DNA from: CAYTZH01 sp964442285 | GTDB lineage: Bacteria; Myxococcota_A; UBA9160; JAFDET01 | Assembly (NCBI GenBank): GCA_964442285.1 | Contig: CAYTZH010000013.1 | Coordinates: 1-64,000 of the forward strand | DNA: 64,000 bases | Direction: 5' to 3' | In this document: piece after piece, positions 56,426-64,000 of the stretch | Layout of the letters: each line of letters begins with the position of its first letter | How positions within the stretch are numbered: position 1 is the first letter of the stretch | Notes under the pieces: generated by a model | What the model was told of the DNA's origin: nothing | Databases searched by the model: none | The model's input: only the letters and a program-made list of their open reading frames with translations | Program-made: the position numbers and the translations under genes

Positions 56426-58048
56426 CTACATCTCCCGGAGCACGCGCTTCAGGACCTTGCCGGAGGGATTCCTCGGGATCTCGTCCAGGTGGACCACGTC
56501 GCGCGGAACCTTGTGCCGCGCCAGGTTCGCCTTCACGTGGTCCTTCGCCGCGCTCTCGTCGAAGGACGCGCCCTCGCGGAGCACCAGGAAGGCCTTCAGG
56601 CGCTGGCCGAACTCCTCGTCCGGTACGCCGATCACCGCCGCCTCGATCACCGCCGGGTGGTCCGACAGGAGGTCCTCGACCTCCGAGGGGAAGACGTTCT
56701 CCCCGCCCGAGACGATCATGTCGTCGTCGCGGCCCTCCACGAAGAGGCGCCCCTCCGCGTCGAAGTGGCCAACGTCTCCGATCGACATCAGCCCTTCGAT
56801 CTGCTCCTTGGTGCCGCCGCCGGTGTAGCCCTCGAACTGGGCGCTGTTGCCGACGAAGATGCGGCCCGTGGTGCCATCGGGAACGGGATTGCCCTGCGGA
56901 TCGAAGATGCGGACGGTCGCGCCGAGGGGCGGCTTGCCCGCGGTGCCCGGCGCGGAACGCAGCTCCTCGGGCACGGCGATCGACGCGAGGCTGACCTCCG
57001 TCGAGCCGTAGACGTTGTAGAGGTTGTCGCCGAAGGTGTCCATCCAGCGCAGGGCCAGCTCGCCGGGCAGTGCGGAGCCGCTGCAGCCCACCATGCGCAG
57101 CGACGACGTGTCGTACTTCCGGATCACCTCGGCGCCGAGTGCCAGGATGCGGCTCAGCATGACGGGCACGACCACCAGGTTGTTCACCCGGTGCTCCTCG
57201 ATGGCCTGGAGCACGCGCTCCGGATCGAAGCGGCGGTGCATGACGAGCGTGTTGGCGAATGAGCTCCCGATCGCATAGTTGGTGAGCCCCCAGGCATGGA
57301 AGGTGGGTGCAGAGAGCAGCATGGTCTCCCCTACCCGGAAGGGCAGCCGCTCGAAGAGGCCGACCATGCTGTCGAGGTCGAGCTCCAGCTTGGAGCGACT
57401 GGCGCCCTTGGGCGTGCCGGTGGTCCCGGAGGTGAGGATCGTGGTGCGGCCGGGCCTCGCGGGTCTGGGCAGGCGGCCCGGCTCGTTCTGCCGGACGAGT
57501 TCGTCGAGGGTCGGCACCTCGGACCCGTCGCGATCGATCCACGCGCGGAAGCGTCGCAGGTGCGCCGCGCCCGCCTGGACGATCGCCTCGAACTCGTCGT
57601 CGTAGATGATCGTCTTCGCGCCCTCGCGCTCGAGCACGTCGCCGAGCTGCGGGCCGGAGAACCCCGTGTTCAGGAAGAGGGCGTCGGCACCGAGCGCGCT
57701 CGCGGCCGCGGTGGCCTCGACGAAGCCCCGATGGTTGCGGGCCAGGATGCCCACGTTGTGGTCGGGCCCGACGCCGACGGCCCGCAGACCCTGGGCGATG
57801 CGCTGGGTGCGGTCGTACAGCTCGTTGAAGGTCGTCCCTCCGGCCTCGTCGACGATGGCGGGCTGGTCGCCGCGGTAGTGCCGACCCGTCACCACCCCGG
57901 CGGCGGGGTTGCCCGCGCCGGCCGCGAGGCCGCCCCGCACGAGCGAGACGAAGAAGCTGGGCGACAGCACGCCCAGCTGATGGAACACCCGCGCCGCGTG
58001 GGTCGTGCGCGCCACCAACCCGCGTTGCGGCGCCTGTGCCGAGGTCAT
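56426..58048 (-). CDS. Acyl-CoA synthetase (AMP-forming)
   Basis: A 540-residue ANL ligase with ILTSGTTGTPKGASRSKLEL (P-loop), NVYGSTEVSLASIAVP, SIGDVGHFDAEGRLFVEGR, DDMIVSGGENVFPSEVED and the C-terminal Lys in RNPSGKVLKRVL. It makes acyl-CoA from a carboxylate. Terminal gene of the TetR-BVMO-GST-sulfatase-crotonase-ligase set on the minus strand (15-bp gap to the crotonase), and convergent with the GST gene. Confidence 0.92.
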   Translation of the reverse strand: MTSAQAPQRGLVARTTHAARVFHQLGVLSPSFFVSLVRGGLAAGAGNPAAGVVTGRHYRGDQPAIVDEAGGTTFNELYDRTQRIAQGLRAVGVGPDHNVGILARNHRGFVEATAAASALGADALFLNTGFSGPQLGDVLEREGAKTIIYDDEFEAIVQAGAAHLRRFRAWIDRDGSEVPTLDELVRQNEPGRLPRPARPGRTTILTSGTTGTPKGASRSKLELDLDSMVGLFERLPFRVGETMLLSAPTFHAWGLTNYAIGSSFANTLVMHRRFDPERVLQAIEEHRVNNLVVVPVMLSRILALGAEVIRKYDTSSLRMVGCSGSALPGELALRWMDTFGDNLYNVYGSTEVSLASIAVPEELRSAPGTAGKPPLGATVRIFDPQGNPVPDGTTGRIFVGNSAQFEGYTGGGTKEQIEGLMSIGDVGHFDAEGRLFVEGRDDDMIVSGGENVFPSEVEDLLSDHPAVIEAAVIGVPDEEFGQRLKAFLVLREGASFDESAAKDHVKANLARHKVPRDVVHLDEIPRNPSGKVLKRVLREM

Positions 58049-58063
58049 GGGAGCAGCTCCTGC

Positions 58064-58735
58064 TCAGCCCCGCGGCAGGTCCGCCTGCATGATGGCGATG
58101 GACTCCTTGCGCGTGACGAGCTTGTTGCCAGCGTAGGCCTTCGCGGGCAGCGCGGCGAGCTCGGCCGCCAGGCCCCGGGCCCGCTCCAGCGCCTGGCCCG
58201 CGGGCACCACCTCGTCGAGGAATCCCGCCTCGAGCGCGCCGTCGGGATCGTAGACGCGCGCCTGCACGATCGACGGGATCCAGAGCCGCTGGGAGAGGCG
58301 CGCCTTGAGCGGCTCGAGGGCCCAGGGGGTGAGGCGCATGCCCATCCGCGTCTCGGTCATGCCGATCTTGAACGGGCCCTGCTCGCCGATGCGGGTGTCG
58401 CACGTGCACATCCAGATCGCCCCGATCGTGAAGGCGTGGCCCGTGCAGGCCGCCACGAGCGGCTTCGGGAACGACCAGAGGCGCAGCGCGAGCTCCGCGC
58501 CTCCGCGGGCCAGCGCCGCGATCGCCTTCACGTCGCCGCCGGTCATCGTCGGCAGATGGAAGCCCGCGCAGAAGGAGCCCGGCCGTCCCGCGATCACGAC
58601 AGCCTTGGCGTCGGCCTCGGCCTTGTCGAAAGCCACGTTCAGGTGGGCCAGGGCCTGCTGGGTGATCGCGTTCTTCTTGCCGTCGTCCATCGCGACGACG
58701 GCGACGCCATCCTGCAGGTCGATCGAGACGTCCAA
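58064..58735 (-). CDS. Short crotonase (enoyl-CoA hydratase/isomerase) family protein, TTG start
   Basis: A 223-residue crotonase. TTG 58735 is preferred because GGAGGAG lies 7 nt upstream and it begins DVSIDLQDGVAVVAMDDGKK directly. The core shows VVIAGRPGSFCAGFHLPTMT and CTGHAFTIGAIWMCTCDTRI. Neither canonical catalytic Glu is present (GAIWM and MRLTPWALEP), and the C-terminal helix is shorter than usual, so the reaction is unclear. Confidence 0.82.
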   Translation of the reverse strand: MDVSIDLQDGVAVVAMDDGKKNAITQQALAHLNVAFDKAEADAKAVVIAGRPGSFCAGFHLPTMTGGDVKAIAALARGGAELALRLWSFPKPLVAACTGHAFTIGAIWMCTCDTRIGEQGPFKIGMTETRMGMRLTPWALEPLKARLSQRLWIPSIVQARVYDPDGALEAGFLDEVVPAGQALERARGLAAELAALPAKAYAGNKLVTRKESIAIMQADLPRG

Positions 58736-58831
58736 GGGGTTCTCCTCCGATCCCGCCGACGGAGCGTCGCATAGTGGCACGCTCCATGTCAATATCGTGA
58801 TCCCGGCACGGCCGTGCGGTTCGCGGGGTCC

Positions 58832-60493
58832 CTAGTTCGACCAGTAGATGTACTCGTCGTCCGGGGCGTCCGGCCGGGACAGATCCTTGTCGAGGTTGAT
58901 GGGTACCATCACCTGGCTCGGCCAGGCGGGCTCGGCCTGCTCGGCGTTGTAGGCGGCGAGTGCCGCCCGCAGCTCGGCCAGCTTCTCGGGACGTTCGCGG
59001 GAGAGGTCGCGCTCCTCGTTGGGGTCCGAGCTCAGGTCGAAGAGCCAGGTCCGGCCCGGGGGATCGCTCACGTTCAGCTTCCAGCCGTTCACGAGCGCCG
59101 TCTGGGAGGCGCCGCTGCGCCAGAAGAGCGCCTCGTGGGGCACGCCCCGGGCCTCGCCAGTGGCGAAGGGGACCAGATCGACGCCGTCGACCACGCGGTC
59201 GTCGGGCAGGGGCGCCCCCGCGGCCGCCGCCGCCGTGGCATACATGTCGAAGTGATGCACGGGCGCCCGTACGACGCTTCCCGGCGGGATGCGCGCGGGC
59301 CACCTGGCGAAGAACGGCACGTGGATCCCGCCTTCGAACAGGGTGATCTTCCAGCCCCGGAAGGGGCGGTTCACCTCGGGCAGGCCGATGTAGCCGGCGC
59401 CGCCGTTGTCGGACGTGAACAGCACGAGCGTGTCGTCTTCGAGTCCGTTGCGCTCCAGGGCCTCGAGCACCTGCCCCACGCCGCGGTCGAGGCTGCGGAT
59501 CATCGCGGCGTAGACGCGCTCGCGATGGAGCTTGATGTGCCCGAGGGCCTCGTAGTCCTCGCGGGTCGCCTGCAGCGGCGTGTGGGGCGCCCAGTGGGCG
59601 AGATAGAGGAAGAAAGGGCGGTCCCGGTTGGCCTCGATCACCTCGACGGCCTGCTGGGTGTAGTAGTCGGTGAGGTAGCCGTCGGGCTCGAAGGCCGGTC
59701 CCCCGTTGAAGGTGGCCGCGAAGCGCATGGCGGCCCACAGGAAGCGGTCGATCGGATCGAACTCCTGCTTGGCATTCACCACGTCCGGATGGTCTTCCGG
59801 GAGGTAGAGGCCGCTCGCCATCAGCAGGCTCTCGGCGAAGCCCTGGTCCCGGGGCGCCATGCCGTTCGCCCGGCCCAGGTGCCACTTGCCGATGTGGACG
59901 GTGTGATAGCCCTGCCCGGCCAGCAGCTCGGCGATCGTGATCTCCGAGGTGGGCATGCCCATCTCGTCGTAGGGGATCGCCTCGGCCCCCTCGACGGTGA
60001 CCGAGGTGCGCAGGCGTCCTTCCGGCGTCGGCGCGAGCGGCGCGAGGGCAATCATGCCCGGCGGCGTGGGTGTGAACTCGAAGCCGAAGCGGGTGCCGTA
60101 GCGGCCCGACATGAGCGCGGCGCGGGAGGGCGCGCAGGTTCCGTTGGCCGCGTAGCCGTTGGTGAAGTTCACGCCCTCGGCCGCGATCGAGTCGATGTGG
60201 GGCGTGGGGACCGTGCCCCCGGCGACGCCCCCGCCGCCGAAGGTGAGGTCGTTCCAGCCGAGGTCGTCGGCGAGGATCAGGACCACGTTGGGCGGCCGCT
60301 CCCCGGGTGCGCGTCCGAGGGGATCGGTCCCGGAGGCCCAGGTGATGTCCTGGTTGGGCCCGACCGGGAGTCGACGCTCCATCAGGAAGCCGATCAGGCC
60401 GAGCGCGATCGGTATGCGGTTGACGAAGAGCACGGCTCCGAGCAGCAGCAGTCCGGCGAGGATGCCGCCCGCCCACTTCAAGCCTCGACTCAT
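58832..60493 (-). CDS. Membrane-anchored arylsulfatase (type I sulfatase)
   Basis: A 553-residue sulfatase. An N-terminal membrane helix (WAGGILAGLLLLGAVLFV) has no clear cleavage site. NVVLILADDLGWND gives the first metal residues, NGTC120-APSR-AALMSG the formylglycine signature, and HIGKWHLGRANG and LFTSDNGGAGYIG the remaining sites. It overlaps the GST-like stop by 4 bp. A second sulfatase lies at 5.3-7.0 kb, with a C-terminal instead of N-terminal anchor. Confidence 0.9.
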   Translation of the reverse strand: MSRGLKWAGGILAGLLLLGAVLFVNRIPIALGLIGFLMERRLPVGPNQDITWASGTDPLGRAPGERPPNVVLILADDLGWNDLTFGGGGVAGGTVPTPHIDSIAAEGVNFTNGYAANGTCAPSRAALMSGRYGTRFGFEFTPTPPGMIALAPLAPTPEGRLRTSVTVEGAEAIPYDEMGMPTSEITIAELLAGQGYHTVHIGKWHLGRANGMAPRDQGFAESLLMASGLYLPEDHPDVVNAKQEFDPIDRFLWAAMRFAATFNGGPAFEPDGYLTDYYTQQAVEVIEANRDRPFFLYLAHWAPHTPLQATREDYEALGHIKLHRERVYAAMIRSLDRGVGQVLEALERNGLEDDTLVLFTSDNGGAGYIGLPEVNRPFRGWKITLFEGGIHVPFFARWPARIPPGSVVRAPVHHFDMYATAAAAAGAPLPDDRVVDGVDLVPFATGEARGVPHEALFWRSGASQTALVNGWKLNVSDPPGRTWLFDLSSDPNEERDLSRERPEKLAELRAALAAYNAEQAEPAWPSQVMVPINLDKDLSRPDAPDDEYIYWSN

Positions 60494-61524
60494 CCTGTCC
60501 TCCAGAGGGCCTCGCAGCCCGTCCCGTCGAGGACCTCGTCGACCCCCGACCGCGCCCCGCCGTCGAGGGCCGCGTACGCCTCGCGGAGCCAGCGCAGGCA
60601 CTTCACCTGGTAGGCGAACGGCTGCTGCACCCAGGGCCGGCCGTCGATCTCGCACTCGACCCGCTCGGCACCCCGCTCGATCGCCGCCGCGTTGCCGAGC
60701 AGGAAGGGCACGTGGACCCGCCCGATCTCGCACAGGAGTGCCCGAAGGGTGGGGGCCGGATCGGCCAGATCGATCCAGTCCGTCTCGCTCACCTCCAGCC
60801 CGCTCACGTCCTCGAGCCGCTCGGTCCACGCGTAGGCACGGGGCGACACCTCCAGCGCGATCCGTGCGGGCGTGGGATCGGTGATCACCAGCATCGTCAT
60901 CTGCCCGTAGCACGCGAAGTCGCCGGCTCCGGGCCGCTGGCCCAGCAGGTAGGGCTGGTTCTGGATGTGGGCGTCGAAGATCTCCAGATAGCGACGCCAG
61001 CTGGCTTCGATGACCGGCGCCGTGACCTCGTTCGAGCCGACCACGCCGATCCGGGAGATCTGCCGCTCGGCGATCGCCTTCCGGGCCTGCTCTCCCTGCG
61101 GGCGGGTCATCTGGATCCACTGCCCGTAGGGCAAGTAGGCGCTGGCTTTCTCCGTGTCCGGCGGATACGCCCAGCGATAGTGGAACATGCACTTGCTGAG
61201 CCACTCGTCTCCGTAGTCCTCGATCAGCGCGTCGACGAAGCGGAGGGCCGGATCGGTCGGGCGCAGGGGTCGGTCCGGGTAGACCTGCTCGAGACGGTCG
61301 AGGATCGGGGTCGTGTCCGACATCGCCACGGTGGGCTCGCCGTCGGGCCCCGGCAGGACCAGGTACGGCAGCAGGGGCCGGGGTCGCCTCGGCAGGTCCT
61401 CCGCCTCCTGGCTCCCCATGACCACGAATCGGTACGGGAGGCGCCGGTAGCGGAGCGCGGCCCGCAGCTTGCGCGTGTAGGGCGAGGCGCCCACGCCCAC
61501 CAGTCGCAGGTCTCCGGTCGTCAC
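60490..61524 (-). CDS. GST-fold protein with extended C-terminus
   Basis: A 344-residue protein from GTG 61524, which overlaps the BVMO stop (GTGA). The N-terminal thioredoxin fold LVGVGASPYTRKLRAALRYR has PYLVLPGPDGEPTVAMSDTT (cis-Pro and S-D-T). A long helical domain follows (QISRIGVVGSNEVTAPVIEA, QRPGAGDFACYGQMTMLVI). It is longer than standard GSTs (about 200-220). It is translationally coupled between the BVMO and the sulfatase gene. Confidence 0.75.
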   Translation of the reverse strand: MTTGDLRLVGVGASPYTRKLRAALRYRRLPYRFVVMGSQEAEDLPRRPRPLLPYLVLPGPDGEPTVAMSDTTPILDRLEQVYPDRPLRPTDPALRFVDALIEDYGDEWLSKCMFHYRWAYPPDTEKASAYLPYGQWIQMTRPQGEQARKAIAERQISRIGVVGSNEVTAPVIEASWRRYLEIFDAHIQNQPYLLGQRPGAGDFACYGQMTMLVITDPTPARIALEVSPRAYAWTERLEDVSGLEVSETDWIDLADPAPTLRALLCEIGRVHVPFLLGNAAAIERGAERVECEIDGRPWVQQPFAYQVKCLRWLREAYAALDGGARSGVDEVLDGTGCEALWRTG

Positions 61525-63068
61525 GCCGGTCGGCCCGTCTGCGGTCCCGGCTCGAACCGGAACGAGTCCATGGAGCTGAACCGCACCCGGAACCAGCGCC
61601 ACCAGGGCGTCCGCGGGAAGGGCAGCGAGGCGTCGCCATGGTGGTCGAGGTAGTAGCTGTGGGCGGCGACGCAGGCGGCGTCGGTGAAGACCGCGTTCCG
61701 GGAGCGCTTGCGCATGTCGGCCATGTAGCGGTCGTGGGCCTCCTGGCGCGCCTCGACCCAGGTGGCCTTCCGGGCCCGGGCGTGCTTCATGCAGCGCAGG
61801 ATGTACTTCACATGGGGCTCGAGCATGGCGAACCAGTTGAAGCCGCCCGAGTACGGTCCCGCCGTCAGGAAGAAGTTCGGGAACCCCGGCACCGACACGC
61901 CGCCGTAGGCCTGGTAGCGGTTCTCGTACCACCACTTGCCGAGCTCCACCCCGCCGAGGCCATGGACGTCGAAGCTGGGTGCGTTGCCGGGCTCCAGGGT
62001 CCTGAAGCCGGTGGCGAGGATCAGGACGTCGACCGCGTGCAGGACGCCGTCGCTCGTGAGGATTCCCTCGGGTCGGATGCACTCGATCGACTCCGTCACG
62101 AGATCGACGTTGTCGCGGTTGAAGGACTGGAGGTAGTCGTTGGAGAGCGCGGGGCGCTTGCAGCCGAAGCCGTACTTCGGGACGAGCTTCTCGTGGAGCG
62201 CCGGATCCTTCACCGACCTGCGGATATAGGCGGCCTGGGCCGCTTCCACGCGCTTCACGAGATTCTTCGAGCGCGCGTAGTTGACGGTCAGGTAGGTGCC
62301 CAGCTCGAGGAACGTCTCGGTCGCGTAGCGGCGCAGGCGTCGGAAGGCCCGGGTGCTGCGTGGATCGAGTCTTCCCCGACGGGGGATCGGCGCATCCCGG
62401 CGCGGGCCCACCCAGATCGGCGTGCGCTGGAAGACCTCGAGGTGCCCGACCTCCGGCGCGATCGAGGGGACGACCTGCACGGCGGATGCGCCGGTGCCGA
62501 TGATGCCCACGCGCCTGCCGGCCAGGGGAACGTCGTGATCCCACTCCGCCGTGTGCATGGTGGTCCCTTCGAAGCGCTCGAGCCCCTCGATGTCGGGCCG
62601 CTTCGGGACGCTCAAGAAGCCCGTGCAGGCGACGAGATAGCGAGAGCGCAGGACGTCGCCCCCCGCCAGGTGCGTGGTCCACGTGTGGGTCTCTTCGTCG
62701 AAGACCGTGCGGCGTACCTCGGCGCCGTAGCGGATGTGGGGCTTCACCCCGTACTTCTCGGCCACGGCATGGACGTACTGGTGGATCTCCGTGCCCGGCG
62801 CGAATACCCGCGACCAGGGGAAGTCGATCTCGTAGGAGAAGCTGTAGGAGATGCTGGGAATGTCGACGGCGATCCCGGGGTAGGTGTTCTGGCGCCAGGT
62901 GCCGCCCAGGTCGTGCGCCTTCTCGAGGATGACGTAGGAGCCCATCCCTTCGCGCTGCAGCTCGATGGCGGTGCCGATGCCCGAGATGCCCGCACCGACG
63001 ATGACGGTCTCGACGTCCAGGGGGACGTCCGCGGGGGCGAGATCGGGGGAGCGGGTGTCGGCGAGCAT
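61521..63068 (-). CDS. Baeyer-Villiger-type / flavin-containing monooxygenase
   Basis: A 515-residue enzyme: FAD motif VIVGAGISGIGTAIELQREG, GGTWRQNTYPGIAVDIPSIS, the BVMO signature F166-E-G-T-T-M-H172-T-A-E-W176-D177, and NADP motif GIIGTGASAVQ. It is shorter than the first BVMO (no 60-residue N-terminal extension). It should oxygenate a ketone with NADPH. It is the first enzyme of a TetR-led operon with a GST-like protein, sulfatase, crotonase and acyl-CoA ligase. Confidence 0.92.
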   Translation of the reverse strand: MLADTRSPDLAPADVPLDVETVIVGAGISGIGTAIELQREGMGSYVILEKAHDLGGTWRQNTYPGIAVDIPSISYSFSYEIDFPWSRVFAPGTEIHQYVHAVAEKYGVKPHIRYGAEVRRTVFDEETHTWTTHLAGGDVLRSRYLVACTGFLSVPKRPDIEGLERFEGTTMHTAEWDHDVPLAGRRVGIIGTGASAVQVVPSIAPEVGHLEVFQRTPIWVGPRRDAPIPRRGRLDPRSTRAFRRLRRYATETFLELGTYLTVNYARSKNLVKRVEAAQAAYIRRSVKDPALHEKLVPKYGFGCKRPALSNDYLQSFNRDNVDLVTESIECIRPEGILTSDGVLHAVDVLILATGFRTLEPGNAPSFDVHGLGGVELGKWWYENRYQAYGGVSVPGFPNFFLTAGPYSGGFNWFAMLEPHVKYILRCMKHARARKATWVEARQEAHDRYMADMRKRSRNAVFTDAACVAAHSYYLDHHGDASLPFPRTPWWRWFRVRFSSMDSFRFEPGPQTGRPA

Positions 63069-63095
63069 GGGGGCTCCTCGGACGGGTCCAGGTCT

Positions 63096-63707
63096 CTAGT
63101 GGCCTTCCAGGACGTGGGGGATCGCGTGGGACCAGGCGCGGCGCGTCTGCAGCGGGCTCCGGTCGTAGGAGAGCCGGAACTGCTCCCAGGACTCGACCGA
63201 GGTGAGGGAGGCGATGGTGGCCACCGCGTCCTCCCGCTGGGCGGCCGTGAGCGCGCGAAGCTCGGGCGCGAAGTGGGCCCGGATCTGCTGGCACATGGCT
63301 TGGCGCGCGGCGTCGACGAACTCGGCCGCCCCCGGATCCCGCAGCGTGAAGCTGCGCAGGAGCCGGGCCAGCAGGTGCGTCTGCTCCCACAGCTCGACGC
63401 GGACGGCGGCGAAGCGCGCGATGCGTTCTTCGAGGGGTCCCACGCCGCTGTCGGGGACCTGCACCAGGTGGGGAAAGCGTCGCATGATCCGGAGGGCGGC
63501 ATCCTGGCGCAGCTGGTCGAGGGACGCGAAGTAGCGGAACAGCGTGGCCATGGAGATGCCGGTGCGCTGGGCCACCTGCTCGGAGCTCGGGGGGAGATGG
63601 CCCTCGAGCACGAGGTCGATGAAGGCATCGACAGCGCGCACCCGGCGCTCGCTGAGGGCCGGGCGTCGGTCGGGGCGGGTGGTCTCGCGGACGGCCGGGT
63701 CGGACAT
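63096..63707 (-). CDS. TetR family regulator, paralogue of the one at 9.1-9.8 kb
   Basis: A 203-residue TetR protein: VDAFIDLVLEGHLPPSSEQV then AQRTGISMATLFRYFASLDQ, and LTSVESWEQFRLSYDRSPLQ near the C-terminus. Two perfect palindromes (63741-63757 and 63762-63782) lie 34-75 bp upstream of its start. It leads the BVMO operon and probably represses it. Confidence 0.88.
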   Translation of the reverse strand: MSDPAVRETTRPDRRPALSERRVRAVDAFIDLVLEGHLPPSSEQVAQRTGISMATLFRYFASLDQLRQDAALRIMRRFPHLVQVPDSGVGPLEERIARFAAVRVELWEQTHLLARLLRSFTLRDPGAAEFVDAARQAMCQQIRAHFAPELRALTAAQREDAVATIASLTSVESWEQFRLSYDRSPLQTRRAWSHAIPHVLEGH

Positions 63708-63740
63708 CTACCCGGGTCCCGGGCGGCGCGTGCCATGGCC

Positions 63741-63757
63741 TGAGAGTCTCACTCTCA
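63741..63757. promoter_or_regulatory. TetR operator O1: TGAGAGT-N3-ACTCTCA
   Basis: A perfect 7-3-7 palindrome 34 bp upstream of the TetR start. It shares its sequence with O2 and with the element at 9844-9860. Confidence 0.7.
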
Positions 63758-63761
63758 TCGA

Positions 63762-63782
63762 GGTGAGAGTTCCACTCTCACC
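63762..63782. promoter_or_regulatory. TetR operator O2: GGTGAGAGT-N3-ACTCTCACC
   Basis: A perfect 9-3-9 palindrome whose centre is 23 bp from the centre of O1 (about two helical turns). It overlaps the last few bases before the hypF stop region and is followed by the end of hypF at 63791. Confidence 0.7.
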
Positions 63783-63790
63783 GAGGGCTG

Positions 63791-64000
63791 TCAAGCGGCG
63801 GACGCCAGCCGCGCGGCGGCGACCGCGGCCTGGCCCACGGCCAGGCCGCCGTCGTTCGGCGGCACGCGGCGGTGGGTCCAGGCGCAGCGGCCGGCGGCGG
63901 TGATCCGCGCGCGCACCGCCTCGAGGAGCAGCCGGTTCTGGAAGCAGCCTCCGGTCAGCAGGATGGGCAGGGGGCCGTGGCGGCGCTCGGCGTCGAGGGC
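63791..64000 (-). CDS. hypF: Carbamoyltransferase HypF, C-terminal end (5' part outside window)
   Basis: The minus-strand frame from the window edge gives 69 residues that match the HypF/Kae1-like C-terminus: PLPILLTGGCFQNRLLLEAV and RVPPNDGGLAVGQAAVAAAR, then stop (TGA at 63793-63791). HypF makes the carbamoyl group used for the CN ligand of NiFe-hydrogenases. Hydrogenase genes, if any, lie beyond the window. Confidence 0.88.
   Translation of the reverse strand, partial: ALDAERRHGPLPILLTGGCFQNRLLLEAVRARITAAGRCAWTHRRVPPNDGGLAVGQAAVAAARLASAA

Noticed and set aside
58760..58800. TTGACA ... TATGCG as a promoter for the crotonase gene
   Set aside because: The spacing between the hexamers is only 13 bp, too short for a sigma-70 promoter.
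56199..60476. A minus-strand open frame of about 1,400 codons
   Set aside because: It is an alternative frame across the ligase, crotonase and sulfatase genes, whose own frames carry clear motifs.
1..64000. Mobile elements, prophage, CRISPR or integrative element
   Set aside because: No transposase, integrase, terminal repeats, regularly spaced repeats or composition change was seen in reading the window.

Overview
The window is GC-rich (by eye about 70%) and densely coded, with short intergenic gaps. No rRNA, tRNA, CRISPR array, transposase or phage gene was recognised. The gene content is typical of uncultured soil or sediment bacteria once grouped as Deltaproteobacteria (Myxococcota or Binatota-like lineages): many acyl-CoA dehydrogenases, crotonases, luciferase-like (F420-type) oxidoreductases, cytochromes P450, Baeyer-Villiger monooxygenases, sulfatases and local TetR/GntR regulators. 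The phylum is an inference from gene content only.

Layout. 0-3.8 kb: end of a CobW-type metallochaperone gene, an alkaline-phosphatase-fold lipoprotein, and a TetR / fatty acid hydroxylase / DUF1330 operon joined by ATGA overlaps. 3.9-9.8 kb: a minus-strand set with a tandem DsbA-fold protein, a membrane sulfatase, a degenerate SDR, a GST and a TetR regulator. 9.9-14.4 kb: a plus-strand redox group with a DsbD-like electron transporter, a membrane redoxin whose CxxC motif is encoded as UGA-xx-Cys (a probable selenoprotein with a SECIS-like hairpin), a GST and a small membrane protein. 14.5-17.2 kb: a P-type cation ATPase. 17.3-22.1 kb: a paired acyl-CoA dehydrogenase operon, an Old Yellow Enzyme-like reductase and class I aldolase. 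22.3-29.5 kb: a six-gene minus-strand operon (TetR, two SDRs, DUF2505, molybdopterin oxidoreductase, DUF3604).

29.5-45.5 kb looks like one catabolic regulon: thiolase-P450; GntR-crotonase-amidohydrolase-LLM divergent from a fused double acyl-CoA dehydrogenase plus crotonase; and P450-LLM-crotonase-crotonase divergent from an acyl-CoA synthetase. The two divergent promoters share an identical 12-bp element, each 43 nt before the plus-strand start codon, which points to common control, probably by the GntR protein. The enzymes together fit hydroxylation, CoA activation and beta-oxidation of a hydrophobic (terpenoid, steroid or branched-chain) substrate.

45.5-50.0 kb: envelope proteins (lipocalin-like, DUF1329, EF-hand) and an OmpR-type two-component system; a four-element CTGAG box with the same spacing occurs on both sides of the system. 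50.1-56.4 kb: a BVMO / TetR / tandem-DUF1330 / DUF385 operon divergent from an LLM oxidoreductase and a GST, with a perfect inverted repeat between them. 56.4-63.7 kb: a second BVMO operon (TetR, BVMO, GST-like protein, sulfatase, crotonase, acyl-CoA synthetase). Its TetR is a paralogue of the one at 9.1-9.8 kb, and both have TGAGAGT-N3-ACTCTCA palindromes upstream. The window ends inside hypF.

The strongest findings are the probable UGA-encoded selenocysteine in the redoxin at 12.4-13.2 kb and three independent sets of shared regulatory elements.
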